64,000 bases of DNA from Phallusia mammillata. Lineage: Eukaryota; Chordata; Ascidiacea; Phlebobranchia; Ascidiidae. The stretch lies in the NCBI GenBank assembly GCA_003260075.1, contig QLIY01000249.1, forward strand, positions 62,001-126,000, in the 5' to 3' direction. The notes beneath the pieces are model-generated. The model searched no databases, had not been told where the DNA came from, and saw only the letters and a program-made list of their open reading frames with translations. Both the position numbers and the translations under genes were made by a program. Position 1 is the stretch's first letter, and each line of letters begins with the position of its first letter. Positions 1 to 10,524 of this stretch are shown here, in pieces.

Positions 1-411
1 ACAGGCGACAGATTGTCCAGTAAACTAAATAAAACAATAGACATTTTAACTAAACAAGTCACAACAAAATCACAAGGGCTAAACACCAGATATGAAGAAC
101 AGATAATGATCATACACCATAAATATATATTTGTAAACAGAGAAAGTAACACTAGTTACGCAAATAACAGTTTTTATTCACACTTGTGTGTTTCTATCAA
201 TTCACTTTGCTAAAGAAGTAAGAAATGAGGAAACCAAGTAGTCTTGAGATTTACAGCTCTTACATAAAACTATAAATCCCCTTGTGGGGTAAATTGCATA
301 ACCAGTAATAATCCCTTAATGTCAATGCTTGCAATTTGATCTCTTTTCCATCACAACAACCTTAACCTAGTATACACATAATAAAGAAATTGCTTAGGCA
401 ATAAAACATAC

Positions 412-3400
412 TTAGTAGTTTGCTTATTAATGTTTTGCACCATCTTGCTAACACTACACGGTGATGAAGTTGCTGACGTCAGTTTCAAAGGAGTGTGGTT
501 TGATTCCAAAGTAGAAGCCTGAAAAGTAAGTATTGACTTTGAAGTGGTTTTACACAATTTGTGTAACATAAAAGCTATATTGCTATTAGTTAAGTGTTGC
601 TGTGCGCGAAAATTTTGCCTACCTCTTGGTTTCCTTCAACAAATGATGTTGATACTTGTTGATGACCAAGTAAAACTTCACCCTGTGTACAACATAATTG
701 CACTAAACCTGGTAGCAACATAATAACCAACACTCATTTAAATGTAAAACTAATAATTCGGTAGCAAAAATACAACAACAAACAGTTATTTTCATATTGT
801 ACCAACAACAGTAAACAAAGTAAAAAAATATGCAAAAAAAATTAAGAAGACATTTAACATAATGCTTTGGGACAAAATCAAAATGTTTCAATTTCAAGCA
901 ATATCTTAACTGTGGTATAATAAATAGGGATGGTCCGAGCCGAGCCAGAACCCGAGTACTCGGTACCGAGCATCGCTGTTTTTGATGCTCGATGCTCGGC
1001 CGAGCAGTAGCGCAATCTGACCCGAGCTGTAAATTTGCGTATTCTTGCCCTGCTAACATATGTAACTAGTGTTCGAAATGGTTTCTATGAACAAAAACGA
1101 ATGATTTTTCAAATATATTAGATGGTGGAAAAAACGCGTACTTCATGGGCATGTGCAGCTTGATACACCGCTGATGACGTAAGAGACCTTGTAGAGCTTA
1201 AACGTAGAAAGGGGATTTTTTGTGACGTCACAATGCACCGAGCGTGCTCGGCCGAGCACCGAGCATTAATGTAAGATGCTCGGTGCTCGACCAAACAGAA
1301 CATTTGCAGTTTTGGCACATCCCTAATAATAAACTTAACATACCTTGCTTGATCGAAGTTGTCTATACAACTCGTTGTGGGAACGAATTTTAAACTCAAG
1401 ATCAGACACTTGTGCTTGAAGCCAAGTCCATCGCTTAGCAACTGATAACCTTTGCTGTAACCAAACTTGTTGTGCAGATGGAGATCTAAAGGAAAAAGTA
1501 ATATGCCACAACATGTATTGTTTTACCATTACACATTGCATTCATTTGGCCCCCAAAACATGACACAAAACAGTTGTCACAATTGCACAATGGCAGATTG
1601 TGGATCAGAAAAAGGTTAATTTTGTCACCATTTTAAAGGTTGCAAAATTTAATAAAGTGATGGGCTTCACACACTTTACAGGAAATATATACAGAAAATA
1701 TATATATATATACCGGAAATAAAAAATCGTGCACGGATAACAAAAATATGCAATATCTTTACCTGCGTTTATGCTGGTCAGGCTGATGATGTTGGGTAGA
1801 TTTGTGTTTTAATGTTTTACGACTGGGTATGTATCCTTCTCCAGACTTGTAAACACGTTCAGGTATATCTTCATCCGAACTGCTATCAGTAAGTTCTGGG
1901 TCAAAAGATGACTGCACAAAACGTACTTCTTTCCGCAATAATCCTAAAATTTGTGTAAAGAAAGGTAAATATATATCTCATTTCAAGGACAAACAAATGA
2001 TAAAATGTATCTGCATAAAACCTTCAACAACATTGTATTTGCACATAGAGTAATATCAACATGTAACCCTTAGCTTAAATTGCAACATACCTGATTGTGA
2101 CTCAGCAGTTTTATGGCACATTTGTTCAGATTTATCCAGGTGAGTGTTTAAACTGTCCACATGGTCATTGCCTGGTTTTGCATGTCCATCCAAACCATCA
2201 AAAGAATATTTCCGGTGGTGTTTCCGTCTTTGCAATTTTGCCCTCCAAAAAAACCTTGCTTGGTCTGACAACTGTCCAGGTTTTGTGTTTTTATTTGTTT
2301 TACTGTCACTGGTTTCAGTGGCCTTTGAATCACAGCATGTTGCCACTTCCTGTAACTGATTTCTTACTTTCACATTTACGGCAGCACACCTAATTTTATT
2401 TAAACGTGTTTGCAAAACCGTAAGGTCGTGCTTTTGGGTAGTGTACCGCCGTAGTACTTCTTTGAATTGCTGTGTTTGTGTTGCATGAATTTTATCCAAA
2501 TTGGAAATCCTGCTTACAGAAACTTCTTCAGTTTCTTCAAAATTTAGGCTTTTGGCAGAAGAGGAAGACCTGCGCTTTGATTTTACAGAACCCTTTTGCG
2601 CACTGTTATCAATTGGCAAACCCTGTGCTCTAGTAAGAGATGCTGCTAGCTCATGCAGAGTGTTTGTTAGTTTTAACGGCAAATTTTGCATATGGTTACC
2701 AGTAATGAGACTTTGAGCCAAGCCTTGCATACCAGGCACACTGTTTAGATTTGAAGAAACCATGGAGTCTGGGTCAGTCAAACACGTCTCCTTTATATTC
2801 AAAGCTTCCAGTTCAGCGACATAAGCACTATTACACAAGCCATCACGAGAAGCAGCAGTACCAGATGAGTCACTGTTGATTCTTACAACAGAATCACATA
2901 TATCGCTCAAGACACCCATGACATCCAGTACAGTCCCAGATGCAGTGGTCACATTAGTTTGTTCTTGGCATTGGGATACCAAGGGTTCGTTCGACACAGT
3001 GGGTAATAACCTCCCTGATGTTGAAGACAAGTTTGTATCTACTATATCTGTTGTACTTGTTGATGATATCACAGACAGCGGTTGTGTAGATGATTTAGTT
3101 TCACAAAGAGTACTATTTAAATTTATATCCATTTGAATACGATCCAAGTCTTCCAGATGTTTATTTTCCATATTATCCTGGTTTTCTAAAGACTTTTTAT
3201 CTACTTCTTCAGATTTGTGGCAGTTTGTTATTAAACTGGCAGTCAAAGGTTTATGACAGACAGCTTTTAACGAGTCTGTATTAAAGTCTGTTTTTGTCGA
3301 GGTAGTTTCTGGTATAGGTTGTCCAGTGGTTGGTGATGTTTGTCCTGTGTGAAATTTATCACTGTCCACCTGATGGTCAGAACGCCATCCATTTGACTTG

Positions 3401-4124
3401 TGAACTTCATGGGCAGAATCGCCACTTCCGTTAACCTCCTCAGATGTTACTAACTTTTTGGTGCTTTTACTTTGTATTGCCTTTTTTAAGTCTGAAATCG
3501 CAAAACAAAAATTAACTTTTAACATAATAACATAACATCAACTTAACAACAAACTATAACAATTTATTTATCAAAATTGCTCAACACCTAATACGTAGTC
3601 ATACTAGTCACTTTATACACAAATGCTTCAACAAAAGCTATTGTTATTATCGGTGAAATAATCGAACATAAAGTACAGGAAGCCATTGTTACCTTGCTGT
3701 AGAATGGTTATTGAAGACACATAATCACCAGATCCTCCATTTGGTGGGAGTTCTAGCAAGCGATTTGACTGTACAACCTTGTTATCAATCGTATTCACAT
3801 GGTTTGTGCATTCTTTCATTGGTTGGAGTTCATTTTCATCTTGACGTATCAATTTTGCTGCAGACTCAGCATCATCAATGCTGTGTCCCCCGTTCATCTA
3901 GTTTGAAAGTGGTAATGATGAAACAAACAATGAACCATGTACTTATTAGACGCAACAAATCACCTTTGCAATAACAATACCTGTTCATAAATGGTGTTGT
4001 TTTCAGTTATGTTAGTCTGTGGTGAATTTGGGGGAAGTTGAAGATACTTGATAGCAGCACTGTTGTTATCGTGGTTACTTGTGTGCAAGGCCGGAGCCAT
4101 ACTATCATCAAAACTTTTGTCCAT
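412..4124 (-). CDS. KANSL1: KANSL1-like NSL complex subunit, 5' part of gene
   Basis: KANSL1 is the scaffold of the NSL complex that holds the MOF/KAT8 histone H4 acetyltransferase in the nucleus. Coding exons on the minus strand are 3981-4124, 3693-3897, 2091-3491, 1763-1943, 1344-1485, 623-682 and 412-518. All have GT-AG borders and phases that join into about 746 residues. Recognition rests on the motif WTWLQAQVSDLEFKIR near residues 663-678, followed by a QLRSSKGEVLLG stretch, typical of KANSL1 just after its central region. The first 580 residues are Ser/Thr-rich and low in complexity, as usual for this family. The C-terminal PEHE domain, which contacts MOF, is not present and must lie left of position 1. 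A 5' UTR intron is likely: acceptor at 4154-4155 and donor at 4279-4280. The start ATG (MDKSFDDSMAP) is the first in the exon. A hAT element sits in the intron at 925-1325. Identity is strong at the motif and weak elsewhere. Confidence 0.85.
925..1325. mobile_element. hAT-type miniature transposon with GAGC-rich hairpins
   Basis: The element begins TAGGGATGGTCCGAGCCGAG and ends in CATCCCTA. It is flanked on both sides by the exact 8-bp duplication ATAATAAA (917-924 and 1326-1333), which is diagnostic of hAT transposition. It is 401 bp long, with no open reading frame of its own. Inside, GAGCATCGAGC-like blocks repeat in both orientations and can fold on themselves. It lies in a KANSL1 intron between the exons at 1344-1485 and 623-682. 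Confidence 0.9.
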
Positions 4125-4489
4125 TCGTCATATCACAAAACTAGCAGCATTTCCTGCATGTAAAAAAGCCAAGTGTAAAATGAAAGACAAACACTAAATT
4201 CAGAAACATCAGGGCCATTCAAAAATTTTAAACATCACTGATATCATCATGAAAAACAGTCTTAATCTTAGTATACATACCTGATAGTTTACCGAAGATT
4301 TGTCATGCCAAAAATGATTTTTGTTGTAAATAAATACTCAGTTGCGATACAGTTTCAGTTTTGTACAGTTTTTTTTAAAGTTGAGTGTAAAAATCTAACA
4401 TTCTCATAGTTTCTGGATAATAAAAAGATAATGTAAACACAACACATAAATATTTTTTCACTGTTCAGTGGAACAACAATATTTTTTTC

Positions 4490-4719
4490 GTGAAACGATG
4501 CTGATGTATTTAGTTAAACATGCAGATTCTCCAGAAAAGGAAGTTAAAAATTCAAAACGGAATTTAGCAGCAGTATCACACAACATGGCTTCACACACAC
4601 ATGGGGGGGGGGTGATGCTGATGTATTTAGTTAAACATGCAGATTCTCCAGAAAAGGAAGTGAAAAATTCTAAACGGAATTTAGCAGCAGTATCACACAA
4701 CATGGCTTCACACACACAT

Positions 4720-4807
<88 letters not shown>
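4490..4807. repeat. Tandem duplication bounded by G-runs, including an 88-base poly-G
   Basis: A unit of roughly 116 bp (CTGATGTATTTAGTTAAACA and what follows) occurs twice, at about 4500-4612 and 4618-4807. The copies differ by only a few bases. Each ends in a CACACACATG stretch followed by G: 10 G at 4603-4612 in the first and 88 G at 4720-4807 in the second. The plus-strand frame through it encodes polyglycine and is not a gene. Confidence 0.9.
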
Positions 4808-4808
<1 letters not shown>

Positions 4809-6196
4809 TTTATCGGTAATTTCACGTTGATCTGCCTTAGAGGGTAATTACAGCCTTCAGGACCGAGGCAATGGCACAATTTGCGCGGGTATTAAACGCA
4901 AGACAGAAAACGCACAACGCAAAGGAGGAGTATATTGTATGAAGCATTTGCAACTCTATTAAGCCGCCTGACTAGTCAACATTAGAAAAAGCGGTGTGAA
5001 GTCTTTTTCGCACGTATGTGCCGAATGGCGATGATAATATGGTGTAACGCACATCACCGGCATAATGTTTATTTGAGGTGCACCCACTACACACAAATAC
5101 GCTGACACGATAAACGCTTGAATAATTCAGCAATCTGATTCGCCAAGGACACCTGCAATGCGACATACGCACTCTATGTTGACCTTGAAACTCTCAAACC
5201 GTTAAGAGTGCTGAGCGCCATATGCAAAACAAGTCCCATCAAAGCGCCAAAAATGCCAAAGCGCAATGTAGGGAGTAAATCGACTTTCAAGCAGAAATGG
5301 TCATTGAGGTATATACTATAGTGAGTGTGGACTGTCGCACACGCAAGCGTGGCGCAATACCATCAAGCCCTGCCTTTACAATCTTAAAGCATTCGCAACA
5401 CGTGGTGAATACGATTGCTACTTGCTAGTTTCCAATTTTCTACAAGTCGGAAATAACTGGTTAGTTCAAGCTTGCAAAATGCACATCATTAGAACAAATT
5501 TTCGCATCTAACAACTCTAGATAATTCTCGACGAAAATGATTAACTGCTTGTAAATGAAAACAAGCTCTAATTGCAGCCTGACATTAAGCGCCCTGTGTT
5601 AGGTACAAACGATGCTTCCAAATTCAAGTTAACAGATAACTGGACTAAATTGGCATTTCCGGACAACACAAGCACATAAGGCTTGAACAAGTTCAGTCAG
5701 AAAAAGGTCGTTGAACTGTTTGTGTGTTTAGGTTTAGTTAGTTCATTACATACGAAGCCTGACCTAACAAGGTCTAACAAACACGTACGCATACGCATTA
5801 TAAATTACTTTACATAACACTGGCTTTATTCCCCAAATACGCACATAGCTCCTCTAAAAAAGCATAACCATGACTATCAACATATAATTTATGCTTTCAT
5901 GCAAATGAACCAAAACAACAAAGCAGCGTGCTTATACTAACGCCAGTTTTATTCCACTGTTTACCAATCGTTTTATCTATTATACTACCTGATGTCTTAG
6001 ATTTTAGATCCAATTTATGAAGTACAACATCAATCTTATCATTATAAATAAACACTCATGTTCTCCGATCAGCCTGACTCAGCACAACACTACGAAAAGG
6101 ATAAAAAGCACATGCTTATTGTTTGGAGTGACCTGTTGCATTAGCGCCCTCTCTCCGAGCGAGAGAGGTCACGTGATCAGCTCACTATGCGAGCCA

Positions 6197-6197
<1 letters not shown>

Positions 6198-6254
<57 letters not shown>
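6198..6254 (+). repeat. Poly-G run of 57 bases
   Basis: An uninterrupted G homopolymer lies between GAGCCAC and CCAACACC in intergenic DNA. It is one of nine G- or C-runs of 10 bases or more in this window. It could be a real G-quadruplex tract or a collapsed or filled sequencing gap. Confidence 0.9.
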
Positions 6255-6256
<2 letters not shown>

Positions 6257-7805
6257 AACACCCCGCGTCCACTCTACATTTTAGCCTCGTTTTGTCGATT
6301 TAGCACCTAAAACCACTGCAACTTTACCTCATTATCGTTAACAAATCAGAAAGTCTTCGAATGGCACCTAACAAACAACTACAACTTTGCTTTTAGCCTC
6401 AAAACTTCGAAGCAAAACGAACCCTTTCTGCGCGCACACCAGACAGTCCAATAATGGCGACATGAAAACGTTCGCAGCGAGACTGCCTGGTCCTCGTGAT
6501 CTCACTCAAAGCGCGCCTCTGATTGGTCGGCGCCATTCTTTGTCTGATTTCACTCCCGAATATTTATTCGCAAATTCGCGCATTTTTAATGCAACTGTTG
6601 ACGTTTGCTTGTAATAATGAGCTTGTATTACCACAATTCAAATTGGTTTAACGTTATTTGTTATTTTAAAGCTATTTTGTATTAATATGAAAAAATATCG
6701 TTGAACAAAAGTTTGCGACGAGGGAGTGAAATCACCAGCATATCCACGGTTGGTGTGTTTTTGGCGGGTAGTGGGCTGTGAACAGTGTGAAGGAAATATG
6801 TATACCCAAATAAAACTTTAAATAACTACATGATAATGAAAAACATTAATAAAAAAAAATAGCACTACTATCTTTAGATATTTTTTGCTTTTTTATTGTT
6901 CATGTAGTTTGTATAGCATTTAATTTTAAATGGATTTTATCTGGACACCTGAACCATATAAAATTTCCACATTCATCAACTTGATTTAGTTCAAATGCTA
7001 ATCTCTGTATGAATAATACCAAAAGCACTATGATAACTAAACTTTATTTGATTTGTGTTTCTAATGATGTGAAGGGAAATAAAGTAACAACTTACACTAA
7101 TCAAAGTACTCCATAATTGTCCCTATCCTTAAAACTGAGGGCTTTAAATTAGTTTTAGAAGCTGTTACATAAGAACATTCTCCAGTTTTATAGTCAAATA
7201 CCTGTGCAGTTGTGAAATGTTTTCCTACTTTATCAAAAAAAAAGTTTGTTTGGTTACAAAACCTGGGCAAGCCCATCTGCACCTAATATAACGTAAAATT
7301 GGATACATGTTTCATGCAAATTTATTGCATCAGCATCACAAATAAAATGAACAAATATAAAGTCTTGTTTTTTTGCAGCAAAGTGGGGAATATAATGCTT
7401 TTTAACATTTGATTACATATAAAATAGCAAAGTATTATTGTTTCACAGAATTTGTTGAAAAGTATTTTATTACACAAATAGAGTCATTTAACTTTGCAAA
7501 TGAAATAATTACAGTTAAATTCATAAAATAAAAAGCTGTACAGTTTGCCATAATACAGATTATTGAATGTGCAAGTTGCTCGGAATTTTATTTCATCAAA
7601 AATGCATAGTACCAAGAAGAAATGCATAAAAGTTCGAACAAGAACAGTAATTTTGTTTTCTTGGCAATGAATGAATAGCACCACTGACGTAAAGAAGTCA
7701 AAGTAAAAATGCAACCTGTTTTTGCCAACTCTGTAGAATAAGGTAATATAATACTGTACAACATAAACTAAAGCAATAATGGTCACTTTCGGGATTTAAA
7801 AACAG

Positions 7806-8278
7806 TTAATCAGGTATCAGTCGGTCATCAACATATAGGGTGTGAATAATTCCAGATTTTCGGTTGCCACTTGATATTGCTTTGACATAACAGGAATGGT
7901 CACCCACTTCAAAGTGTGTTTCTGTCCCTTCGTCAGTAAATTCGCCCTGTGGGATTTAGTAAATCCGATGACGAATCGTCCCAAATGCACAAATACAGGC
8001 AAAAAGCACACTTTAGTGTAAAACATTTACAATAAAACCTCTAAAGCAGAAGATGTTAATTTATTACAAAAACAAAATGAAATCAAGCTGCAATGGAAGA
8101 CAAATGTAGCAAACTTGTCTTATGAAAATATTTGATATGTGATGTCAAATTTGTGAAGGTGAAAAAGAAGTATACAAGTTTGTCAAGTTACAGATAAATT
8201 TTCTTCACAACCAAACAAAGGTAAAGGTATAAATCAGGGCTACTCAAATGGCGGACCGCGGTCCATATCCGGACCTTT

Positions 8279-8322
<44 letters not shown>

Positions 8323-9200
8323 AAGTAATCCTGTAAAAGCAGATAAAATGTATTCTTTATGACGTTGTACCAATACACTCTCACAAGGAATAAAATCACG
8401 TTTGGTGCATATCAGTTCAAGATTTCAATTTTGACAGCGATTGTCCACATTAGCTATAACCAAATAGGCCAAGACACGTTACATTTGCATATCTGACAGA
8501 AGTGTCCGGACCTTTGGTAATTTTTACCTTTTCTATCTGGACTTTTGACGAAACTAATTGAGTAGCCCTAGTATAAATAATTAAATACTAGTTTATATTC
8601 TTACTGCAGTTTCCATCTTTTCACCATTGCACCAAATGTCCATTGTATCTTTTTCTAAAAAGACATCAATGACAAAAATAATATTGACTATTAAATTGTG
8701 TTTTTTATTCTGTATTTACCCAATACTATTCTTGTATCTCGACCACTCAGAACCAATGTCCAAGCCTTGCTGGTTTTGTTCTTGTTCTCAATAAACTTTT
8801 TTAAGCTTTTTCCCTGCACTTCTAGTGTGTATTCATATGCAAATCCACTACAGGCATCAATGTTTATGGTGCCTAAACATGTAGCAGTTACTAAAAGTTA
8901 CAAATACAACTGCACAGTGCACATACCTTTAACTTTTTGTTTCCCAATTGCAAAATCTTCCTTTCCTACCAGTTTAAACATCCATTCCTTGCGAAATATT
9001 TCCTTAACGAAACATAATATCAGGATCAATAATGATTTAGCCCATCCCTAATCCATTTATAAACATTTTACTTGGTCATCAACATAAATTGCTCTTTTTC
9101 CTGTTGTGGTGCCATGTTCAAATTCCACTTTGTGCACTCCATCGCTCAATGCTATTTCCCAAACAGCAACGAGATCAGGTAAAGGTTTTCGACTTGACAT
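7806..9200 (-). CDS. FAIM: Fas apoptotic inhibitory molecule 1 (FAIM)
   Basis: FAIM1 is a small soluble cytosolic protein of beta-sandwich folds that protects cells from Fas-induced death and stress-induced protein aggregation. Five minus-strand exons (9072-9200, 8927-9002, 8720-8872, 8605-8654, 7806-7946) join in phase to 182 residues, close to the family norm of about 180-200. Family landmarks in order: DLVAVWEIALSDGVHKVEFE near residue 9, RKEWMFKLVGKE near 47, INIDACSGFAYEYTLEV near 71, a WTLVLSGRDTRIVLG block, MDIWCNGEKMETA, GEFTDEGTETHFEVGDHSCY and a C-terminal SGIIHTLYVDDRLIPD before TAA. I chose the start at 9200 because MSSRKPLPDLVAVWE matches the usual short leader; an in-frame ATG at 9245 is possible. 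A hAT element interrupts intron 4. I see no broken or missing part. Confidence 0.97.
8235..8570. mobile_element. hAT-type miniature transposon in FAIM intron 4
   Basis: Ends are CAGGGCTACTCAAATGG and AATTGAGTAGCCCTA, imperfect inverted repeats. The flanking 8-bp duplication GTATAAAT (8227-8234 and 8571-8578) is exact. The element is 336 bp, with a 41-base G-run at 8281-8321 inside it and GTCCGGACCTTTG-type repeats near both ends. It has no transposase. The right end is only 34 bp from the FAIM exon at 8605-8654. Confidence 0.9.
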
Positions 9201-9318
9201 AATTATTGTTACCCGTTTGTCATTGTCATTATTAATTACAAGCAAAAAAAACGACGCAAACTTCTTTTAAAAATGCGCTTGTGAAATCAAAACAAACTCT
9301 TCGTGCAGCGTCGCGTAA

Positions 9319-9323
9319 CCAAT
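9319..9323 (+). promoter_or_regulatory. CCAAT box in the FAIM 5' flank
   Basis: CCAAT lies about 120 bp upstream of the FAIM start codon, in a locally GC-richer patch (AGCGTCGCGTAACCAATAGC). This spacing fits an NF-Y site in a TATA-less promoter. It is a five-base match only, so it is weak on its own. Confidence 0.3.
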
Positions 9324-9774
9324 AGCGAACTTGATCCTGCGTCTTTTTTCCTTGACTTCTCTCCAACCAGAGCCACGAGCCCACGATATTGACTCTGTTT
9401 CAACAACTTTTTATTAGTTGTATGGGTCATTTTTTAGTTAAATAATAAACGGCGGAGAAGTAAAAAATAGGGTGAACAAGCATTGCCCGGCCAAGCAGTA
9501 CATGTTAAATTGTTAACCCAATTCCAAAAACGTTTGTACGTGCACATTTTCGATTCTATAACTTGGCGTTTTTTAACTAGTGTTTGTGAGAGTCACAACA
9601 TTCTGCCCACCCATTCTCCTAAAAATGTGGCTTCTCAAAATTTGCCACTGGTTGTGCAAATTGAAATTCGCTGACACGAAAGCCCACAGGTTCTCATTGA
9701 CTTTTCGCAATTTGAATTGTTGTACCGATCGACGCGATTTGTACTTCAACTAGCTTAACAACTACCATATAATC

Positions 9775-10315
9775 CAGGGGCGGGCAACTTCTCCAGTCGG
9801 CGGGCCTGATATAGGAAAATGAAGTACTTGGCGGGCCGTATTCCTGAATCGACACATTAATCGCGTATTTATCCAGTGATTTAAAACGGATTTTTAACCA
9901 CCTAAACCAAATACATTCAAGAACATCACAAATACAATACAGTCCAAACAATCGAACCAATATAACATAAAATTATTCAACACAGCAAATTTAATGCATA
10001 CACCACATACTTAGATACTGCCGAAACACGAACTAGGCTACACGTGTGGAAACAAAAGAAACCGTGAAAGCAGGCCACACACATGGTTGGCAGTTATGTT
10101 GTAACAATGGACGTATGGTGCAATGGTAACAACGGCGGAAAAGTTTTTGCTATTGGGGAGCGTTACTGTCCGTTAAAACTATAATTTGACGCAGTAGGCA
10201 AGTAGTGGGGGATTGTGGCAGACTGTGGCCGCGGGCCACATTATCATGTAAGACCTGAAACTGTCCGCGGGCCGCTCAAAATCCCGTCCCGCGGGCCGTA
10301 TGTTGCCCGCCCCTG
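9775..10315. mobile_element. hAT-type element with CAGGGGCGGGCAAC ends
   Basis: The left end CAGGGGCGGGCAAC and right end GTTGCCCGCCCCTG are exact inverted repeats, with the exact 8-bp duplication ATATAATC at 9767-9774 and 10316-10323. It is 541 bp and non-autonomous. GCGGGCC blocks are concentrated near both ends. It lies between the FAIM 5' end and the Ulp1 gene 3' end. Confidence 0.93.
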
Positions 10316-10524
10316 ATATAATCAGACATTCCACGTTCTGATTCCTTTTTTCTGACCAACAAAAGATCTTGTCACGCACGAAAAGAACACACAGCGGTAA
10401 GTATTTGTGGATTTATTTGCCATTATTGGCTTCTGTCGGACAACATAAGCCCTAGTTTTTATTATGGCGTGTTCTACTTCGCATAAAATGCAACACAATC
10501 GGAACAAAAACAAGAAAAAGGCCA

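Larger units (their letters stand above)
4282..7805. other. Spacer between KANSL1 5' end and FAIM 3' end, no gene called
   Basis: No gene I can support lies here. The stretch holds the duplicated unit at 4490-4807 and a 57-base G-run at 6198-6254. A small promoter-like patch at 6510-6540 contains an inverted CCAAT box (ATTGG at 6522-6526) next to GGCGCCATTC, and an E-box CACGTG lies near 6171. A possible FAIM polyadenylation signal (AATAAA on the minus strand) is at 7586-7591. A minus-strand frame at 7097-7282 looks faintly coding but has no partner exon. Confidence 0.5.

Noticed and set aside
1-411. Further KANSL1 exons, including any plus-strand frame at 13-213
   Set aside because: No acceptor followed by an in-phase coding stretch was found on the minus strand, and the plus frame has no motif; the next exon is probably outside the window.
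4468-4879. Long frames with polyglycine or polyproline across the G-run, including similar frames at 6017-6310, 8188-8373 and 55282-55551
   Set aside because: They are translations of homopolymers and duplicated noncoding units; only the part of 55282-55551 right of the C-run (on the minus strand) is kept as a ZP-gene exon.
7097-7282. Minus-strand frame with an acceptor-like start (QMGLPRFCNQTNFFFDK ... MEYFD stop)
   Set aside because: It reads somewhat like a terminal exon, but no upstream exon in matching phase, start codon or family was found, and FAIM already ends at 7806. It may be a decayed retroelement piece.
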